A stretch of DNA of 64,000 bases from Circinella umbellata (taxonomy: Eukaryota; Mucoromycota; Mucoromycetes; Mucorales; Lichtheimiaceae): contig JAIWNF010000022.1 of the NCBI GenBank assembly GCA_025093555.1, positions 682,001 to 746,000 on the forward strand, in the 5' to 3' direction. Under the pieces are notes generated by a model, which was not told the origin of the DNA, made no database searches, and saw nothing but the letters and a program-made list of their open reading frames with translations. A program made the position numbers and the translations under genes. Below, in pieces: positions 34,834 through 47,793 of this stretch; position 1 is the stretch's first letter; each line of letters opens with the position of its first letter.

Positions 34834-35789
34834 ATATTATCACCAACTTACACTTTTCAATATGAAGTTTGAAGGTTTTGGCACTTATTATTGCATGGTT
34901 TTGGTAAGAGTAAAGGGCTAATTGTAACTTTAAGTCTTTCCGGTAACAATTGCATATGACTGTTTTTGCTTTTATTGGTTGCATCAAGGATCGTATCTTT
35001 TGACAATCTAAATAATATAAAAAAAGCAGGAAGAAAACCAATCAGAAATTACACTAGTACTACTATTTAATAAAAAGACATTTACGCGTAAAAGTATTTG
35101 GAAGATGCTGTGTTTTGTTTGGGGGTATTGTTTATGGAAATCTTCGATAGTATTTATTGCATTAATTGCATTAATTCTATTATTATAAAAAGTCAAATAA
35201 TAAGTAAACCGAATCCGTTCTTTATTATTCAAACCAACAAAAATAATTAAATGTTACCTTTTGACGCTTGTTTGAATTATCTGAAGACTTTGCTTTTTCT
35301 TTATTTAAACCTTCATTTGTCCGTCGAGCAAGTACCTATTGATATGGAATTTAGACACGCGAATACGTTCTAGTGTTTTCTATTTATTAACCAGCAATTT
35401 AACCTACCCACTCTTGTAGTTTGGCTGTACAGTTTTTTCTTGCTTGTAAAAGGAGGTCTTGCTCTTGTGCAGCGAGTCGTTCATATTGATCTGCGGTTTT
35501 CCTAATGCTGGACATGTTATGTTATTGAAGAAATAAAACTAAAAAGATCTAGAAAGAAGAGAAGGAAATAGTCAATCACCCAAATACAGTGTATATGCTC
35601 TTCTAGCGGTTCATGTTATAGACTAATCCCGTCTATAGTGAACTTTTAACCAGGTCAATAAATGATACAGTAGAAAAAGAGGTTAATTTTTTATTTTTCC
35701 AGCCCACTAGCCCTTTTATACTGCTGAACCGGCTTGCACAACCCATATAACCATGAGTTCGCTTTAACCGAAGTCTGCCTGTTACCAAG

Positions 35790-36370
35790 TCTGTAACAGT
35801 TCAAGTACCTTTTCGCATTTCTCAAAAACGTTTTAAACAGATCTGTTCAAAGAGGGGAACACATCTCCTCCCTCTGTTGAAATTTTCTAAAGCTCTTTCT
35901 TTATGAGCCGTCTTTCTTTCCCAGCACTCATCTGTGGGTCGATGATGAATGAGTGAACAGGACTATATTTTTCGTATTTGCAAACCAATATATAAGTCTT
36001 TAATGTATTGGATAGTAATAAAATTAGATGTCTAAATATTTTAAACTTACTGTTCATATTCAAAATTCTATCCCGTACTTGAACATGACAACTTCAAGGT
36101 ACATTTTATACCATTTTTTTGGAATGCAAGGGCCACTTTTTCTTCTTCCATTTTCATAGCTCCTCTTTAGCTTCAGTTGATAACTCACACGAGCCAGTTT
36201 TTGACTTCTGTGTTGATGAGCTTGATGATCTGCTTGTTTCAGATTTATTTGACTGCTCCTTTTCATTCCTTGAATTGATAATTTGATCTCGTTACAGTCT
36301 ATATCATCCTATTATAAGTAAGTAACGGTTTGTGCTAAGTATGTTTCATGTTACTCACATCTACAATGTT
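35790..36370 (-). pseudogene. relic B, left copy
   Basis: Minus-strand remnant of a gene: a short MNVKNIVD start block near 36381-36358, then coding-like sequence from about 36308 (DDIDCNEIKLSIQG) and KMYLEVVMFKYGIEF near 36100-36062, then, after an intron-like interval, YSPVHSFIIDP near 35960-35935. From about 36150 to 35790 it is clearly homologous to 58255-58610 on the plus strand, including the AT-rich intron (TTTAGACATCTAATTTTATT). Stops and indels break every frame. The family is not recognised. Confidence 0.6.
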
Positions 36371-36399
36371 CTTAACGTTCATCTTCACCACTACTGTTT

Positions 36400-39300
36400 G
36401 ATATCGCACGATTCATGCCCGCGTGATATCTGAACGCAAATCGGTGTTTGCAGCTACCTTGCTTATACAGGTGTCAAGGAAGTCTCGCGAGGAGGGTTTT
36501 CTTTCTGACTTCATAGTTGCCTCTTGTTTTAATACGTATTGTTTTTGGTGAAGATACTGCTATATTAATCTGTCACTGGCATATTTTGCGTGCCTGAAAA
36601 AAACCCGTTATTAAGAAGGTAAACCCTGTTTCGTGTGCCATTAGACCTTATACAGTGCGTACAAAGCGTGGTGAAGCACTTGAGATTCTGATTTGTATTA
36701 CTTTTATCTTCTTCTTTTAATTCGACTTTTGACAGACTTTACAACAAGGGAAACTCTACCACGTGTCAGATGTGACACGTTGTGTGGTAGTTTGGTCAGA
36801 CCAAAGAAAAGGTTCACGTGATTTGTGATTTAGAATTTGATCCTTGGGTTTTGTCTCTAGCCTTTCCAATCATCGAAAAAGTCAAAAATTCGCAGCCGTC
36901 AATAAGACCATACGTATCTTTTGAATTTTAAAAAATATCTTGATGACTATAAGCAAGTTCTAATGTGTGTTTCAATTTCTGAATGTAAAGAATATAATTA
37001 ATACATTTTTTTATTCATTACATTATTTCAACATAGTTTGCAATGATTGAATAATACCTTCGTCGCTTGTAAATACTTTTATAAAAGCGCTGGCTGTTTT
37101 GACAATATAATTGTCCTGGAAACAAGAATGTTGAAAGCCGGGTGGGAAACTGCCACTACCACGCTCATTACAACCCATTCAACAGATTGCTCTCAGTGCA
37201 TCAGTGTGCTTCATATAATCCCTGTATGACTGCCCTGATTTGGAGATGACACCTTTCCTAGATATGGTCTTTCCAATGCTATCATTACCATCTTGTGAGA
37301 GAGGCTCTAGTTAGCCCTTCGAGCATATCATACTTTCATCTGAACAGCCCTAGAATATGGATGAACAAGTGTAACTTTATCGGCAAAACTAAAAAAAATT
37401 AAATAATCTATTAGAAAGTTGAATCAAAACAGCGATGAGCCGCAACCATTCAACACATTTCCCAATGATTGTCCTTATGGCACTAGTAACCCTGTCATTT
37501 ATACAGATCAGAATCCATACCTTGCAGCTCAAATTTGTAACTCGACTTCAAGAGCTGCCAGTAACCACTTTGGCTCAGTCAATTGTTTTTGTCTTTCGTC
37601 TGCAATGAAAACTGTGAGAAACAATGGAGATATTTCACCTCGAATAATATATTTTACCGACTTTATAACAGCCTAAAAGAAGAGCAACCATTTATCAAAA
37701 GACTTGGTCAGTAATATAATCAACCAAAGAAAAGGATGAAGAGTACAATAAACTAGATGTAAAATGAAATCAATAAGTTGTCTTCAAAAAACAACTTAAT
37801 TGACCCAATCCTTTACATATCAGCTATCCGCGAGATTGACATCGAATAGTAAAATGAGGTATGCATTGGCTACTAACATATCCTCTCAAGAATTGTCATT
37901 GCAACTTCCTAGCCACCAAAAGAGAACATTACACAGCTTGCCCATTGCTCCAATCGCTCCTTGATAAATTAAAGAATTGTATTTGATAGTCTCCCACTAC
38001 TGCCGCCCAAAATTCAACCTATATATTACATTATGAAATGCCCCCCGCGCTCTGAAATTGAGTTTCCATTTGGAAAGTATACAAAAAAACATAACAGCCC
38101 TCATCACTAGATATTCCGCCTCTCACTCCCATCCAATCTCAACAAGATACTAGGCGTATCTTTACTTATCTATTAACCTACTTTGGTTCAGTTCACTCCG
38201 TTTCTAGATTTGCTTTGTTTTTATTCTCTATCCTTCATTAGTTCTTTTGCGCTACAAGAGGTTTGCAGTTTATATGTATACTGTTTTTCTTTGTATATAC
38301 TCCTTCTTCAACTCTCGACGTACCGCAAGGAAACGAGCAGATATCTACAGACACAGGTCAAATTAGTTTTTCAATAAGTAAATCATAATAAATTTAATCT
38401 GACTGAGAGCTTTTTGGTGTTCTGATCTACCTCATGGTAATCGAATAGCTTGGTTACGATTGATATTACAACGGGTATTTATCAAAATGCATCTCCATCA
38501 TATTATGTCACAAAAACACTCAACTAATATTTGTCTCGTTTGGACTGTTGAACCTGGCAGTGTTCGCTACTTTTTCATGGATTGTTCCCCAAAAAATGTT
38601 TTCTGGGAATAAACGTTACTAACAACATCCACTGATCCTATTTGGAATCTTTTCTATTTACATTTTACGTAAGACAGCAGTCATTGGTCTGATCACCTCG
38701 CACAAATCGGTCTCACATTACATACTATCTGGTCAGTACATTGAAGATCAGCTTTTCAATATATATCTTGAAGTACACATATAGCTAGTTATTATTACCA
38801 TCGTCATATATCGCATTACCCATTTATATCTTCACATCCTCTCTTCCATCGTTTAAACTACCACAAACTCAATTTGGGGCTCAAATACCTCAATAAGTAA
38901 AATAAAAGAGACTAATTTGATATGTGTTTACATATATATCCTCGCGTAAGCGTATCCCTGGTATCTGTTATCTCTATATTGATTTTAACGACAGTTAAAT
39001 TTATTCTATGAATGAGTTATTTTTACGTTCAATTTACAGTTTGAGGTTGATTGGCTATACATCTAACCACCATGCTGTAGCGTCTTTATGTTCATGGTGT
39101 CCCCTTACATAGGTTTTAAGATAAATCTTGTATAGAATGTTAACATCCACCAAAACAGATACATTTTGATTGACCATATTTATTTTTTGGGGGCCTGAGC
39201 ATTCATTAAGAAAAGATCTTCAAGTCATAGATTATTGAATTAAAAGGATAGCAGAAAAAAAAAACGTTAGCTATTCGGGATCTTCTGGGGGTTGACCACG

Positions 39301-39685
39301 CCAGTAAGATTATCATGTTTGAAGTAATAGTAAATAAAAACTTTGCTGATGAAATCTGTAAGAAAGGGGTTGCTTTCTTATTTACCAGCATAATTTTTTT
39401 TGGAAGGCCGCTACACCTCTTTGTTCTTTTTAAGCTTTGGGGAAGAATGTTTGTACTATACATTATTTTTCAAACTACTCGTTTTAGTATGAATATATTA
39501 TATAATCACTTTCTTCTATATAATTAAGATACAAAATTTGACTTACACCTTTAAGCTATACCTTATATAAAAACAAACATTTTCCATATTAGATTCTTTA
39601 AATAGGCTCTTTTCATCATTAGAATAGTTGGTCATGAATGAATTTACAGTAATGCGCTCAACATTTTTCAATCAAAAAAAAAAGA
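36400..39685. other. repeat-poor decayed stretch, no supported gene
   Basis: About 3.3 kb separates relics B and A here, whereas only about 0.6 kb separates them on the right side (57.62-58.26 kb). Its base composition is a little less AT-rich than the neighbouring intergenic DNA, and short frames (for example 37419-37676) have weak protein character but no domain, splice structure or stop-free length. A near-palindrome CGTGTCAGATGTGACACG is at about 36764. It may be old transposon sequence. Confidence 0.45.
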
Positions 39686-39842
39686 TGGTTTATAACTACA
39701 TATAATTAAAAAAAGATATGATATTATTGGGAGGCCATTATATAAGAGAAAAGACGAGAGTTAGGGGATTCTATTGCGAGTTATATTAAACGGGCTTTTA
39801 GAATGTAAAGTTTGTGGAATTCAAATGATTAAAAATAAATAA

Positions 39843-40480
39843 GCACTCTGTGAAATTAGGACATGGAGGCAATTTCGTTCTTGATCCACAGAGCGCAAAG
39901 CCAAAGACCTTTTATGTCTTGCTCTCACAGGTCTTGTAGCATATAGAAACCTTGTTGGCGCTGGTAAGCAATGTTTTCTTTAGTAATGTTATCATGATAA
40001 ATATCAATAATAACATATACCAAATCTTTCTATAAATAAAAAGTATGAAAAGACACATAAATTAGAAGGGAAAAAGTGTTAAATATGCTGATAAACATTT
40101 TCTTTCATATATATATTTAATATATAAGAATGACTTTCATTTTTTTCTAATTACCTTTGCTTCCAAGCTCATGTTTCACAAGGTTTCCATTTGTTTTATT
40201 TTGCTACAAGACCAATGTGGTTATTGTTGAGCAACCAAAGGTGGTGACTTGTTGATAAAAAAAATTACATTTTTAGTGAATTTTGAATTTTGTGTTGATT
40301 GATAGTATGATAAAACCTTTCAAGTACCTGTTTTGAGAGCAAGACAAAATCCTCCTCCATTTGATCATTTGATGGGAGGATAACGAAACCGTTATCCTCC
40401 ACATCAAAATCACTACCATCAGTGATGTCGTAATAGTTGTTGTTGTTAAAAAAAAGATAAAAAATTTGAAAAAAACATGG
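39843..40480 (-). pseudogene. relic A gene, left copy
   Basis: Three blocks parallel the right copy: an Asn-rich start with VEDNGFVILPSNDQMEED (about 40448-40328), a middle block with SCSKIKQMETL and MSLEAK (about 40240-40157), and an end block with LQQGFYMLQDL, EQDIKGL and ALWIKNEIASMS (about 39975-39855). Stop codons replace residues that are Trp or Gln in the other copy (PHWSCSK is preceded by a stop; METL is followed by one; LQDL is followed by one). The nearest upstream ATG (40479) is out of frame. So this copy is dead. Confidence 0.7.
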
Positions 40481-40639
40481 TAGTAATAAAAAAAAATTAG
40501 AATATAGCTGAGAAAGTGTAGTAAATGGAAATTGATAATAAAAAAAAGCTGTTGTTTTTATACATTTTGTTATCCGTTAGAAAAACATGAATGGTAAAGG
40601 TGATAAAAAAAGGTTTTAATGATATCATCATAACGAGAG

Positions 40640-41200
40640 GGAAAAAATTGGTTATCTGAATTATATCTCAAAAATCTATCAAAAGTATAAAACACAATTG
40701 TATTCTTGTTGACTTAATGGAACGCGGGATTGTTTTTTGACTCAACCAGAATGAAATCACAGCAACGCGGGAGTAAACAACGGTGTGCATTACGTTTGAT
40801 GAATTTACATCAAAATCATGGAGTATAGTGGTATTGTTAACCCTGTGGGATCGGGCATTGTTTTTCAATCCAGAATAAATTTACTACTATGATATCACAG
40901 TAGCAAGATAGAAAAAACAAAGATTATGTATCTCTCAAATTTATCAGAAGTATAGTATAATTGTACTGTTAACTTAGTGGAACCTGATATTGTTCTTAAA
41001 TCAATAATAAAATACACTTACCAAAATAACGAGAGAGAAAAAACTATTAAGTATTGCATTACATCTCAAGAATTTATCAGAACTATATAGTACAATTGTA
41101 TTGTTAGCTCTACAAGACCCGGTATCGGTTTTCATTTCATTAATCAAAAAGACTAGACTAAAAGTAATAGAGAGAATAATCAGATGAGAAAAATATAAAG
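40640..41200. repeat. ~133-b tandem array in repeat A, left copy
   Basis: Four diverged units, each with a GCATTACATCTCAAGAATTTATC-like anchor; anchors end near 40680, 40811, 40945 and 41078, giving spacings of 131-134 b. Other shared words are AATTGTATTGTTA and a GGGATC/GACCCGG-like part. The same array, with 142-149-b spacing, occurs in the right copy. Confidence 0.8.
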
Positions 41201-41850
41201 AAAAAAAACCAAATAACTAGATCACCATTTTGAACGTTAGTACATTTTTTTATTCTTTTTTCTGATGTTGTTCAGATGACCATTGTATATACTGTGTGAT
41301 GATAAATTAATGGAATTTTTTTCTCAAAGATGGGGAATTAAGTCAAATGCAAAAAAGATTGGCCTAGAGCAAAATCAACACTAATCAACTATGTCAAGAT
41401 AAAGTACCTATTTACGTACTGATAAATACTGAGTTCATGTAATAAATCATAAAAGAGAGTTACGCTATACAGCTTTATTTGATACTACAACAATTTATTC
41501 TTCAATAGGTACATTATACGTAATCTAGTTGTAAAGATTCCAGCTTAAGTGCCATTAAATCCTGAACTTTAAATTTTGAGAAACCGGAAAGTGATGATAG
41601 AGTACTATACAATGGAATCATAATATATTGCACTAGCATAACGTTACTATTTCCCTCCTCCCTGGTGGATTAAATAATTTTTTATTGTAAAAAAAACATA
41701 CTGAACCACGGTGATAAATGAATGAAGGATAATTTGATTATTATCACTCGGGGAGAAGGGTTTCTTTCATAAAAATAGCACCATTAAATAAAAAGAATGA
41801 TGGCAGAAAAAGTAGTAAGGGACCAAGATATTATTTGTGACAGTTGGGAA

Positions 41851-43356
41851 ACATAGCTCTACGCGATGAATTGTAATATAACTATAGGTACAAGACTGAA
41901 AATGTCTTTTTAGAAGAAGTGAGATACAGTAACGGTAGTATATGATACGTTTACGGCTTTATACAAGGTTTTATCATTAGAGCCTTTTTTCGTTTTTTCA
42001 AAGCAAAACATCTATACTATTATAATAATAACTTTTACACAAAAAAGGAAAATTTATTAGTAAAACTTACTACGTACTACAAAAAAAGGAGTTAAAAGTG
42101 ATAATATTTTATCAGGTGTATATAATAGCGTGTGCTGTAAAATAAAAAACCACAATGTCACAATATTACAATATCACAATAAGGTGCAAAATGGTCCTCT
42201 TTTAACCTCTTTAAACCGTGTCGATATCTATTGTATTTCTTTGCATTTCTTATCGAATTTGTATCAACGATTCGAATTGTTCGACGATTGGCTATCATAA
42301 TGAAATCAAATAGCATCAGTTTAACTTCGTCTAAACTTTTACTACAATCGTGTTTCTGTTTGTTCAAACTAAAATATCTTCAATATGCATATTTATCTCC
42401 AACTCTCATGACTTCAAATATAACAAAGCAATACCTAAAAGGAAACTATTCGAATTGTTGGAATATGTTCAAGTTGGTAACGGTGTTATGTAGTGAAATT
42501 ATATAAAATATAAACTGATTATAACATAATCAGATATATAAACAAATAGATTTTTTTTCTAATCCAAGTTATTTATCAATTGATGTTAAATATATACTGT
42601 ATCATATTAACTATATATAATCAGTCCTCTATGTATCACAACGACCAAATTGTTATTTTAGTATATTATTATGCAATGAAAAACTTCCAATGAAAAAAAT
42701 AGCTATTTGATGCAGATTTTTAATGCATGATCATAAAAGAAGATTTAAAAGTAACACTTTAACTACTTGCTGCTCCTCTATATATCGTTTTATTATGTGT
42801 ACGTACCTTTATTAGTCAAAGTTGTAAGTAATTCTCTTGCTATTAAATTATTTCTTTTAATGCATTCAAAAGTATAGCGTTATATAAATACAGTTAATTG
42901 GCTTTTAGCGTGTTCATACATCTTCGGTTTTCCTTCTAAGTGGAATACGTAACAACATTGGTTCATACTTTTTTTCATAACACTAAGTAACAACACCAAC
43001 TATTGAGTTCATAAAATTCACTAATAAATCATGATAGCGAAAATAATATTACTAATAGTAATAATATTAAAATTCCTATAAGGAACTACCCACAATACCC
43101 ACAACAAAAAATCTAAGCTGATGATGATGATAATAACGAATAATGGAAGTACGAGAATTATATATATGTTTTATTATACAAGGCAATCTGAACAAGATCA
43201 AACCAGGGAAAAATTGAAAACACCCGGTACAATTATTAACCGATGTCACAACAACAGCCACCGATAACTTGATTTAGCGCTTTAATTTATTGGCATGAAA
43301 AAAAATAATTTTTTTTAAATAGTTTATACCTCTCTTTTCTTTAATAAAATACAAAA
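41851..43356. other. intergenic, with a coding relic near 42158-42500
   Basis: Mostly AT-rich. On the minus strand about 42158-42400 encodes SKSLDEVKLMLFDFIMIAN and ..KKYNRYRHGLKRLKED, which has the look of real protein rather than chance. In-frame stops just upstream show it is a fragment. Family unknown; transposon origin is possible. Confidence 0.35.
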
Positions 43357-44104
43357 ATGGGCCGTAAGGTAAATAATATTAATAATACTATTTTGGATCT
43401 ATATTCAATTAAACTTAATATGAAACTGAATTTACGTATTCAACTTTAATTCGTGCATAAACATATATTTTAGAGAAAAACAAGAACACACGTCAAACCA
43501 ACAGACGAGGATATGAGTGGCATTCCGAGAAGTTTTGTCATGCGATCAGGTATTGTTGGTCGATCACTTACAACTCTTGTTCGGGACGTACGACGTATTA
43601 TGGAACCTTATACTGCAACTAATTTAAAGGTAATTAGTTGATCTTGATCTAACTTTTTTTTTTTTTTCAATGGAATTACTCTTTTTATAAATATATTTTT
43701 TTTCAACTGTTCCCGCATTATTTACATGAAATATAAAAATCTCTCTCTTTTTTAAAAAAAAAACCAGGAACGAAGAACCAATAAATTAAAAGATTTTGTC
43801 ATGGTAGCAGGTCAACTTAACATTAGTCATTTCTTGATCTTTAGTCGTACAGAAGCCAATGTAAATTTACGTATTGCTCGTGTTCCACGTGGTCCTACTT
43901 TAACTTTTCGAGTTGCTGAATATGCGCTTGCCAAAGATTGTTTAGCTTTACAAAAGACACCTAAAACTTCATCAGCAAAACACGAGTCAAGTCCTTTACT
44001 TGTTCTTAATAACTTTAAACAAGAAGGAAAACAATTTAGAGTTATGACAGCTTTATTACAAAATATGTTTCCTACAATTGATGTTCAAACTGTAAGTAAT
44101 ATCA

Positions 44105-44143
<39 letters not shown>

Positions 44144-44956
44144 GATTGAACAAATAACTCATTTAAATCATTATATATATATAGATTCAATTATCACAAA
44201 CTCGACGTGTACTTTTATTTAATTATAATGAAGATACTGGTATGATTGATGTACGACATTATGCTATCGGTGTCAAGGCAACAGGTGTATCGAAATCCAT
44301 TAAACGTATCATTAATACAGAAGTTCCCGATTTAAGTAACTATGACGATATTTCAGATTATGTTTTGAAAGAAGCCATTGTTTCTGAGAGCGATGTAGAG
44401 GATGGTCCTGATTCGGTGGTAACACTTGCACAAAATTATCCTGGTCGTAATAATCGAAAAAATGATCAAAGAGCTGTACGATTACAAGAATTAGGTCCAC
44501 GATTAAAATTAGATCTTATTAAGGTTGAAAATGGTCTTTGTGGTGGTGAAGTACTTTATCACAAATATGGTAATTATATTTATATATTAATATGGATCAT
44601 ATGCTATTGTAGCTTATTACTGTATACTAATCAACATATATATTATAGTTCGTAAATCAAAGGAAGAAATTCGAGAGGGTGAACGTAAACGACAAAAGAT
44701 TGCTCAAGAAAAGGCAGCACGTAAAAGAGAACAAGATCAAAATGTGGAACGAAAACGAAAAGAAAAAGAAGAACATCGATTACGAACAGGTGGAAAGAGA
44801 AAACAAGAAGAAAATGATGATGAAGAAGAAGAAGGAGGAGAAGGAGAAGAAGATTATGAAGATGAAGATGAAGATATTATGGGTGATCAAACAGAACTTT
44901 CTTTGGGTGAAGACGATGAAGGAAGTGGAAGTGAAGAAGAAGAAGATAGCGAATAA
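43357..44956 (+). CDS. SSF1: SSF1/Peter Pan ribosome biogenesis factor, Brix domain (394 aa)
   Basis: Five exons join in frame: 43357-43368 (only MGRK), 43474-43629, 43768-44091, 44185-44569 and 44649-44956. The Brix domain covers about residues 25-290, with PRSFVMRSGIVGRSLTTLVR, DFVMVAGQLNISHFLIFS, LRIARVPRGPTLTFRVAEYA and VRLQELGPRLKLDLIKVENG, all diagnostic for SSF1/SSF2/PPAN. After the domain come a basic helix (KSKEEIREGERKRQK) and a long acidic tail. The protein acts in the nucleolus in 27S pre-rRNA processing for the 60S subunit. It is the second Brix protein in the window, after RPF1. Intron 3 carries a (GA)n run (about 44109-44140). Confidence 0.95.
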
Positions 44957-45708
44957 TAATTTTAATAATAATTATAATAATACTCTTTTTTTTTTTTGTT
45001 ACCGTAACATTTAAATAATATTTAATATTTAATATTGAGGGGTTGAAGGGGTTGATTCTAATAATAAGATCGAATTACTGTACCAATAATAAAGAAAATG
45101 TGTGAGTGTCTCCCATCACGTATTATATATTTTGAACTCACGCATAAAATTTTAAACATCCTATCAGCGAGTTTTTCCAATCGACATTTTCTTATGTGTC
45201 AAATATGATTTATTTTTTCCCATGCTTTTTTTGTGTAACTTTTTTATTTTGAGGATAGATAAATACTAGACTCTAATAAAGTCAATATATAATATAATTA
45301 TACATAAATAATTGATACTTTAAATTCATTTATAATTTTGTTGTATATTAAAAGGTAGTGTTGAAAAGAACAAAGATAAAGTAATCATAGTTTCTGTTGT
45401 CCTTTATCATCTTGACGACATTTTGACAGCTGGGAGGTATTTTCTTTTTTTTAAGTTGGTCTGTGTTAAAAAACAGATATGAGAAGAAGTGCGGGGTATA
45501 ATTCGTTCAAGCACGACATTCCAAGCACGAAAAAAGATAGCAGTCACTAAGCTGGGTTTTCATTTCATGATGCTGGAAACTACCAGAAATCTCAAACACT
45601 CAAAAACACGTAAAATAGAAAAAAACAAACTCAACACCATTTTTGGGTGGTGAACTTCTTTTTGTTTAGCTCGTCTCTTTCTCCAACTTCATTCACTTTT
45701 TTTAAAAC
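44957..45708. promoter_or_regulatory. HSP10 upstream region with a weak heat-shock-element-like site
   Basis: About 750 b between SSF1 and HSP10. At 45575-45590 the string GGAAACTACCAGAAAT has two GAA triplets spaced ten bases apart, as in gapped heat-shock elements, with TTC and GAA triplets also nearby. This is suggestive only; such short words occur by chance in AT-rich DNA. Confidence 0.25.
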
Positions 45709-46408
45709 ATGGTAAAGTATATTGTTTCATTTCATTTCATATAAAAAAAAAGAAAAGAAATAAATAAATGTTTATACTCATATTATATTTTTTTTATTAG
45801 TCTGCTGCCGGTAAGCTTAAGAACATTGTCCCTCTTCTTGACCGCGTCTTGATTCAACGTATCAAGCCCCAAGAGGTAAAAAATATAAATATTTATATGA
45901 GAATATTTTTTGTTTGTTGAAGAAGAGAAGGAAATAAAGGAAATATTTACATAGAATTGAATTATAGTACTAATAAGTCTTTATTATAATAAATAATAAT
46001 AGAAAACTGCTGCTGGTATCTTCATCCCCGAAAAGGCTCAAGAAACCTCCAACACTGGTCTCGTTGTTGCCGTTGGTAAGGGTCTTCTTGACCGTGATGG
46101 CAAGCATATTCCTAACCAAGTTGCTGCTGGTGACAAGGTCATCCTTCCATCATTCGGTGGTAGCACTGTCAAGGTTGAAGGCGAGGTAAATTAAATTATA
46201 TATATTTGGGTGAATGGAGGAGGGATCAGACCAGGAAATAAATGGAAATGGATAATTTTTTGCCGGGGTGTGTTGTGTGTTGTGTATAAAATGTTTAGGG
46301 TTATATATTATATGATAAATGGAATATGTATTAATATTATATTATTTATTATAGGACTACTTCTTGTACCGTGATTCTGAAATCTTAGCCAAGGTTCAAG
46401 AAAACTAA
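45709..46408 (+). CDS. HSP10: mitochondrial co-chaperonin Hsp10 (104 aa)
   Basis: Four exons join in frame: 45709-45711 (the ATG alone), 45801-45875, 46003-46185 and 46355-46408. The protein reads as a full-length GroES/Hsp10: NIVPLLDRVLIQRIKP, the mobile loop KTAAGIFIPEKAQETSNTG, the dome segment and the C-terminal GDKVILPSFGGSTVKVEGE and DYFLYRDSEILA. It caps the Hsp60 chamber in the mitochondrial matrix. An intron sits directly after the start codon. Codon choice (GTC, ATC, CTT, GGT, AAG) is clearly less AT-rich than in the neighbours, as expected for a highly expressed gene. Confidence 0.97.
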
Positions 46409-46556
46409 GAATAAATTCAAAAAATAATTTTCTTTTTAATCTTCTTGTTGTTTATGGAAGGAGAGAGTTAGAATTTTGTTGTGTAGATATCAAAAAAAAA
46501 ATATAAATATAAAAAATATATATATATATACTTCTTTATTTTCTTTTATAAAATAA

Positions 46557-47309
46557 TTATATAAAAAGTTGATGTGAAAGGGTACATTGAATAATTGGAC
46601 CGATAAATGACAACCAAGTTTTGATAAAAGTATTGATATTTATAATATCGTGGGAAATTGAACGCATCATAGACTGGGTTTCACAAGGATGAATATAATA
46701 GAATGGAAATCCTAGTGCTGGATGTTCTTCTTGTGAAATAGATCCTTGAGAACTAAGTCTATTACTATATTTCAAATTATCTTGCATTTCCTTAGATATT
46801 ATCCATTGATATAAATCATCTAATGAAAGAACATTACCATCTATTGTATATATATATATATATGAGTGAGTGAGAGAGAATGAACATATATATGTATACA
46901 TTACAAGTTTGTTTTGTTACCTGAATCATATCCATTAAAATAAAGTACAGGAACTTGATAACTAGGTGAATAAGCAATATGGTACTCCATTGTTAAATAT
47001 GTATATGCATTAGTTGTTACAGTAGCAGGATCTGATATCTCCTCCTGCAGGATTTCTTCTTCCCCTTCTATCATGTCATTATTATATGTTTTTTTAATAG
47101 GTAAATATCTATATTGTTTCAAATATTTATACTTTTTTTTTTTCATTAGATTCAAATGTCATAAACCTTTAAAATGAAGAAGCGAAATGAAACAAAATCT
47201 TTCATCTTACTCTATCATCTGTTATCAAGGTCCATTTTAATTCATTTGGACATGCTTGTGTTTCGTTATAAAAGACTTGTATAGCTTGATGAAACGTGTT
47301 TCGGTTCAT
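46557..47309 (-). CDS. ATG10: autophagy E2-like enzyme Atg10 (197 aa)
   Basis: Three exons join in frame: 47309-47211, 47131-46921 and 46840-46557. The middle and C-terminal parts carry the ATG10/Autophagy_act_C signature: EYHIAYSPSYQVPVLYFNGY, LSLDDLYQWI, QEEHPALGFPFYYIHPC and KTWLSFIGPIIQ. The catalytic cysteine is in the HPC motif, about residue 156. Atg10 conjugates Atg12 to Atg5 in the cytosol. Exon 2 must begin directly after an A-run (AAAAAAAG|TATAAA); the nearer AAAG upstream would give a stop, so this junction is the least certain part. Length is typical. Confidence 0.93.
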
Positions 47310-47757
47310 CAAATTTCAAAAAAGAGCAAAAAAGAAATCAATCCAAATATTTTGTTTTTATTATATTTTATTATTATTATGAAAAAAACAAATATATAAA
47401 TATCCATTTTTTCTGTTTTTTTTTTTCAATTACATATAAAAAAATAAAGTGTGTATGTGTGTGCGTGATTGGGTGGATCATGGATCCAAAATAAAACATA
47501 AAAACAACTACTATTTACAGGTTTTGTGTGTGTGTGTGTTCAAAAATTATAAAAAAACGTGGAAGAAAAAGAGACAAGGGAATAAAATATTAGAGAAAAA
47601 AACAAAAGGAGAAATTGGAAACAAAATGATAAAGGGGAAAAGATAAAGGAGCCTTATTGGCAATAACAAGAAAGAGAGGGGAAGGGGGTTCCTTTGATAT
47701 GATTGTTGAGATGGTTATTTTTTGCGTATATGTGTTTGTGATATGACGATTATGTTT

Positions 47758-47793
<36 letters not shown>

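Larger units (their letters stand above)
33123..35515 (-). pseudogene. decayed multi-exon gene of an unrecognised family
   Basis: Exon-like blocks run leftward: 35515-35408 (MSSIRKTADQYERLAAQEQD...), 35335-35258 (VLARRTNEGLNKEK...KRQK), 35007-34852 (DCQKIRSLMQPIKAKTVICN... HIEKC), a basic block near 34485 (HKKRSLKRKLEG), 34335-34200 (MQRLTIVLYTFTDSLDIH...), 33834-33495 (DLNQMTVAVDSENLQKSL... FLMIMDFDII... SLVEENGIQNIINIIS) and a last acidic block 33360-33123 ending in a stop. Decay is visible: the join into HKKRSLKRK creates a TGA, an A-run shifts the frame in MAKKKHLNN, stops precede the MDLNQ block, and a MITE (34008-34192) lies inside an exon. The N-terminal part is coiled-coil-like; the CNC...H...C block could bind metal. 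I do not recognise the family. Confidence 0.6.
39690..41850 (-). repeat. repeat A, left copy (inverted relative to 55.2-57.6 kb)
   Basis: Read on the minus strand, this ~2.2-kb segment matches 55232-57620 through its whole length: the leading TGYCACAAATAATATCTT / CCCTTA part, the CTGCCATCATTCTTTTT part, the tandem-repeat block, the three exon-like blocks and about 250 b of downstream sequence (AATCCCTTAACTCTCG and AATAATATCATATCTTT). The copies differ by many substitutions and small indels, so the duplication is old. Confidence 0.85.

Noticed and set aside
37419..37676. 85-codon frame with somewhat balanced composition
   Set aside because: Starts at a non-ATG-like context, has no recognisable motif and no joined exon; kept only as possible old transposon sequence.
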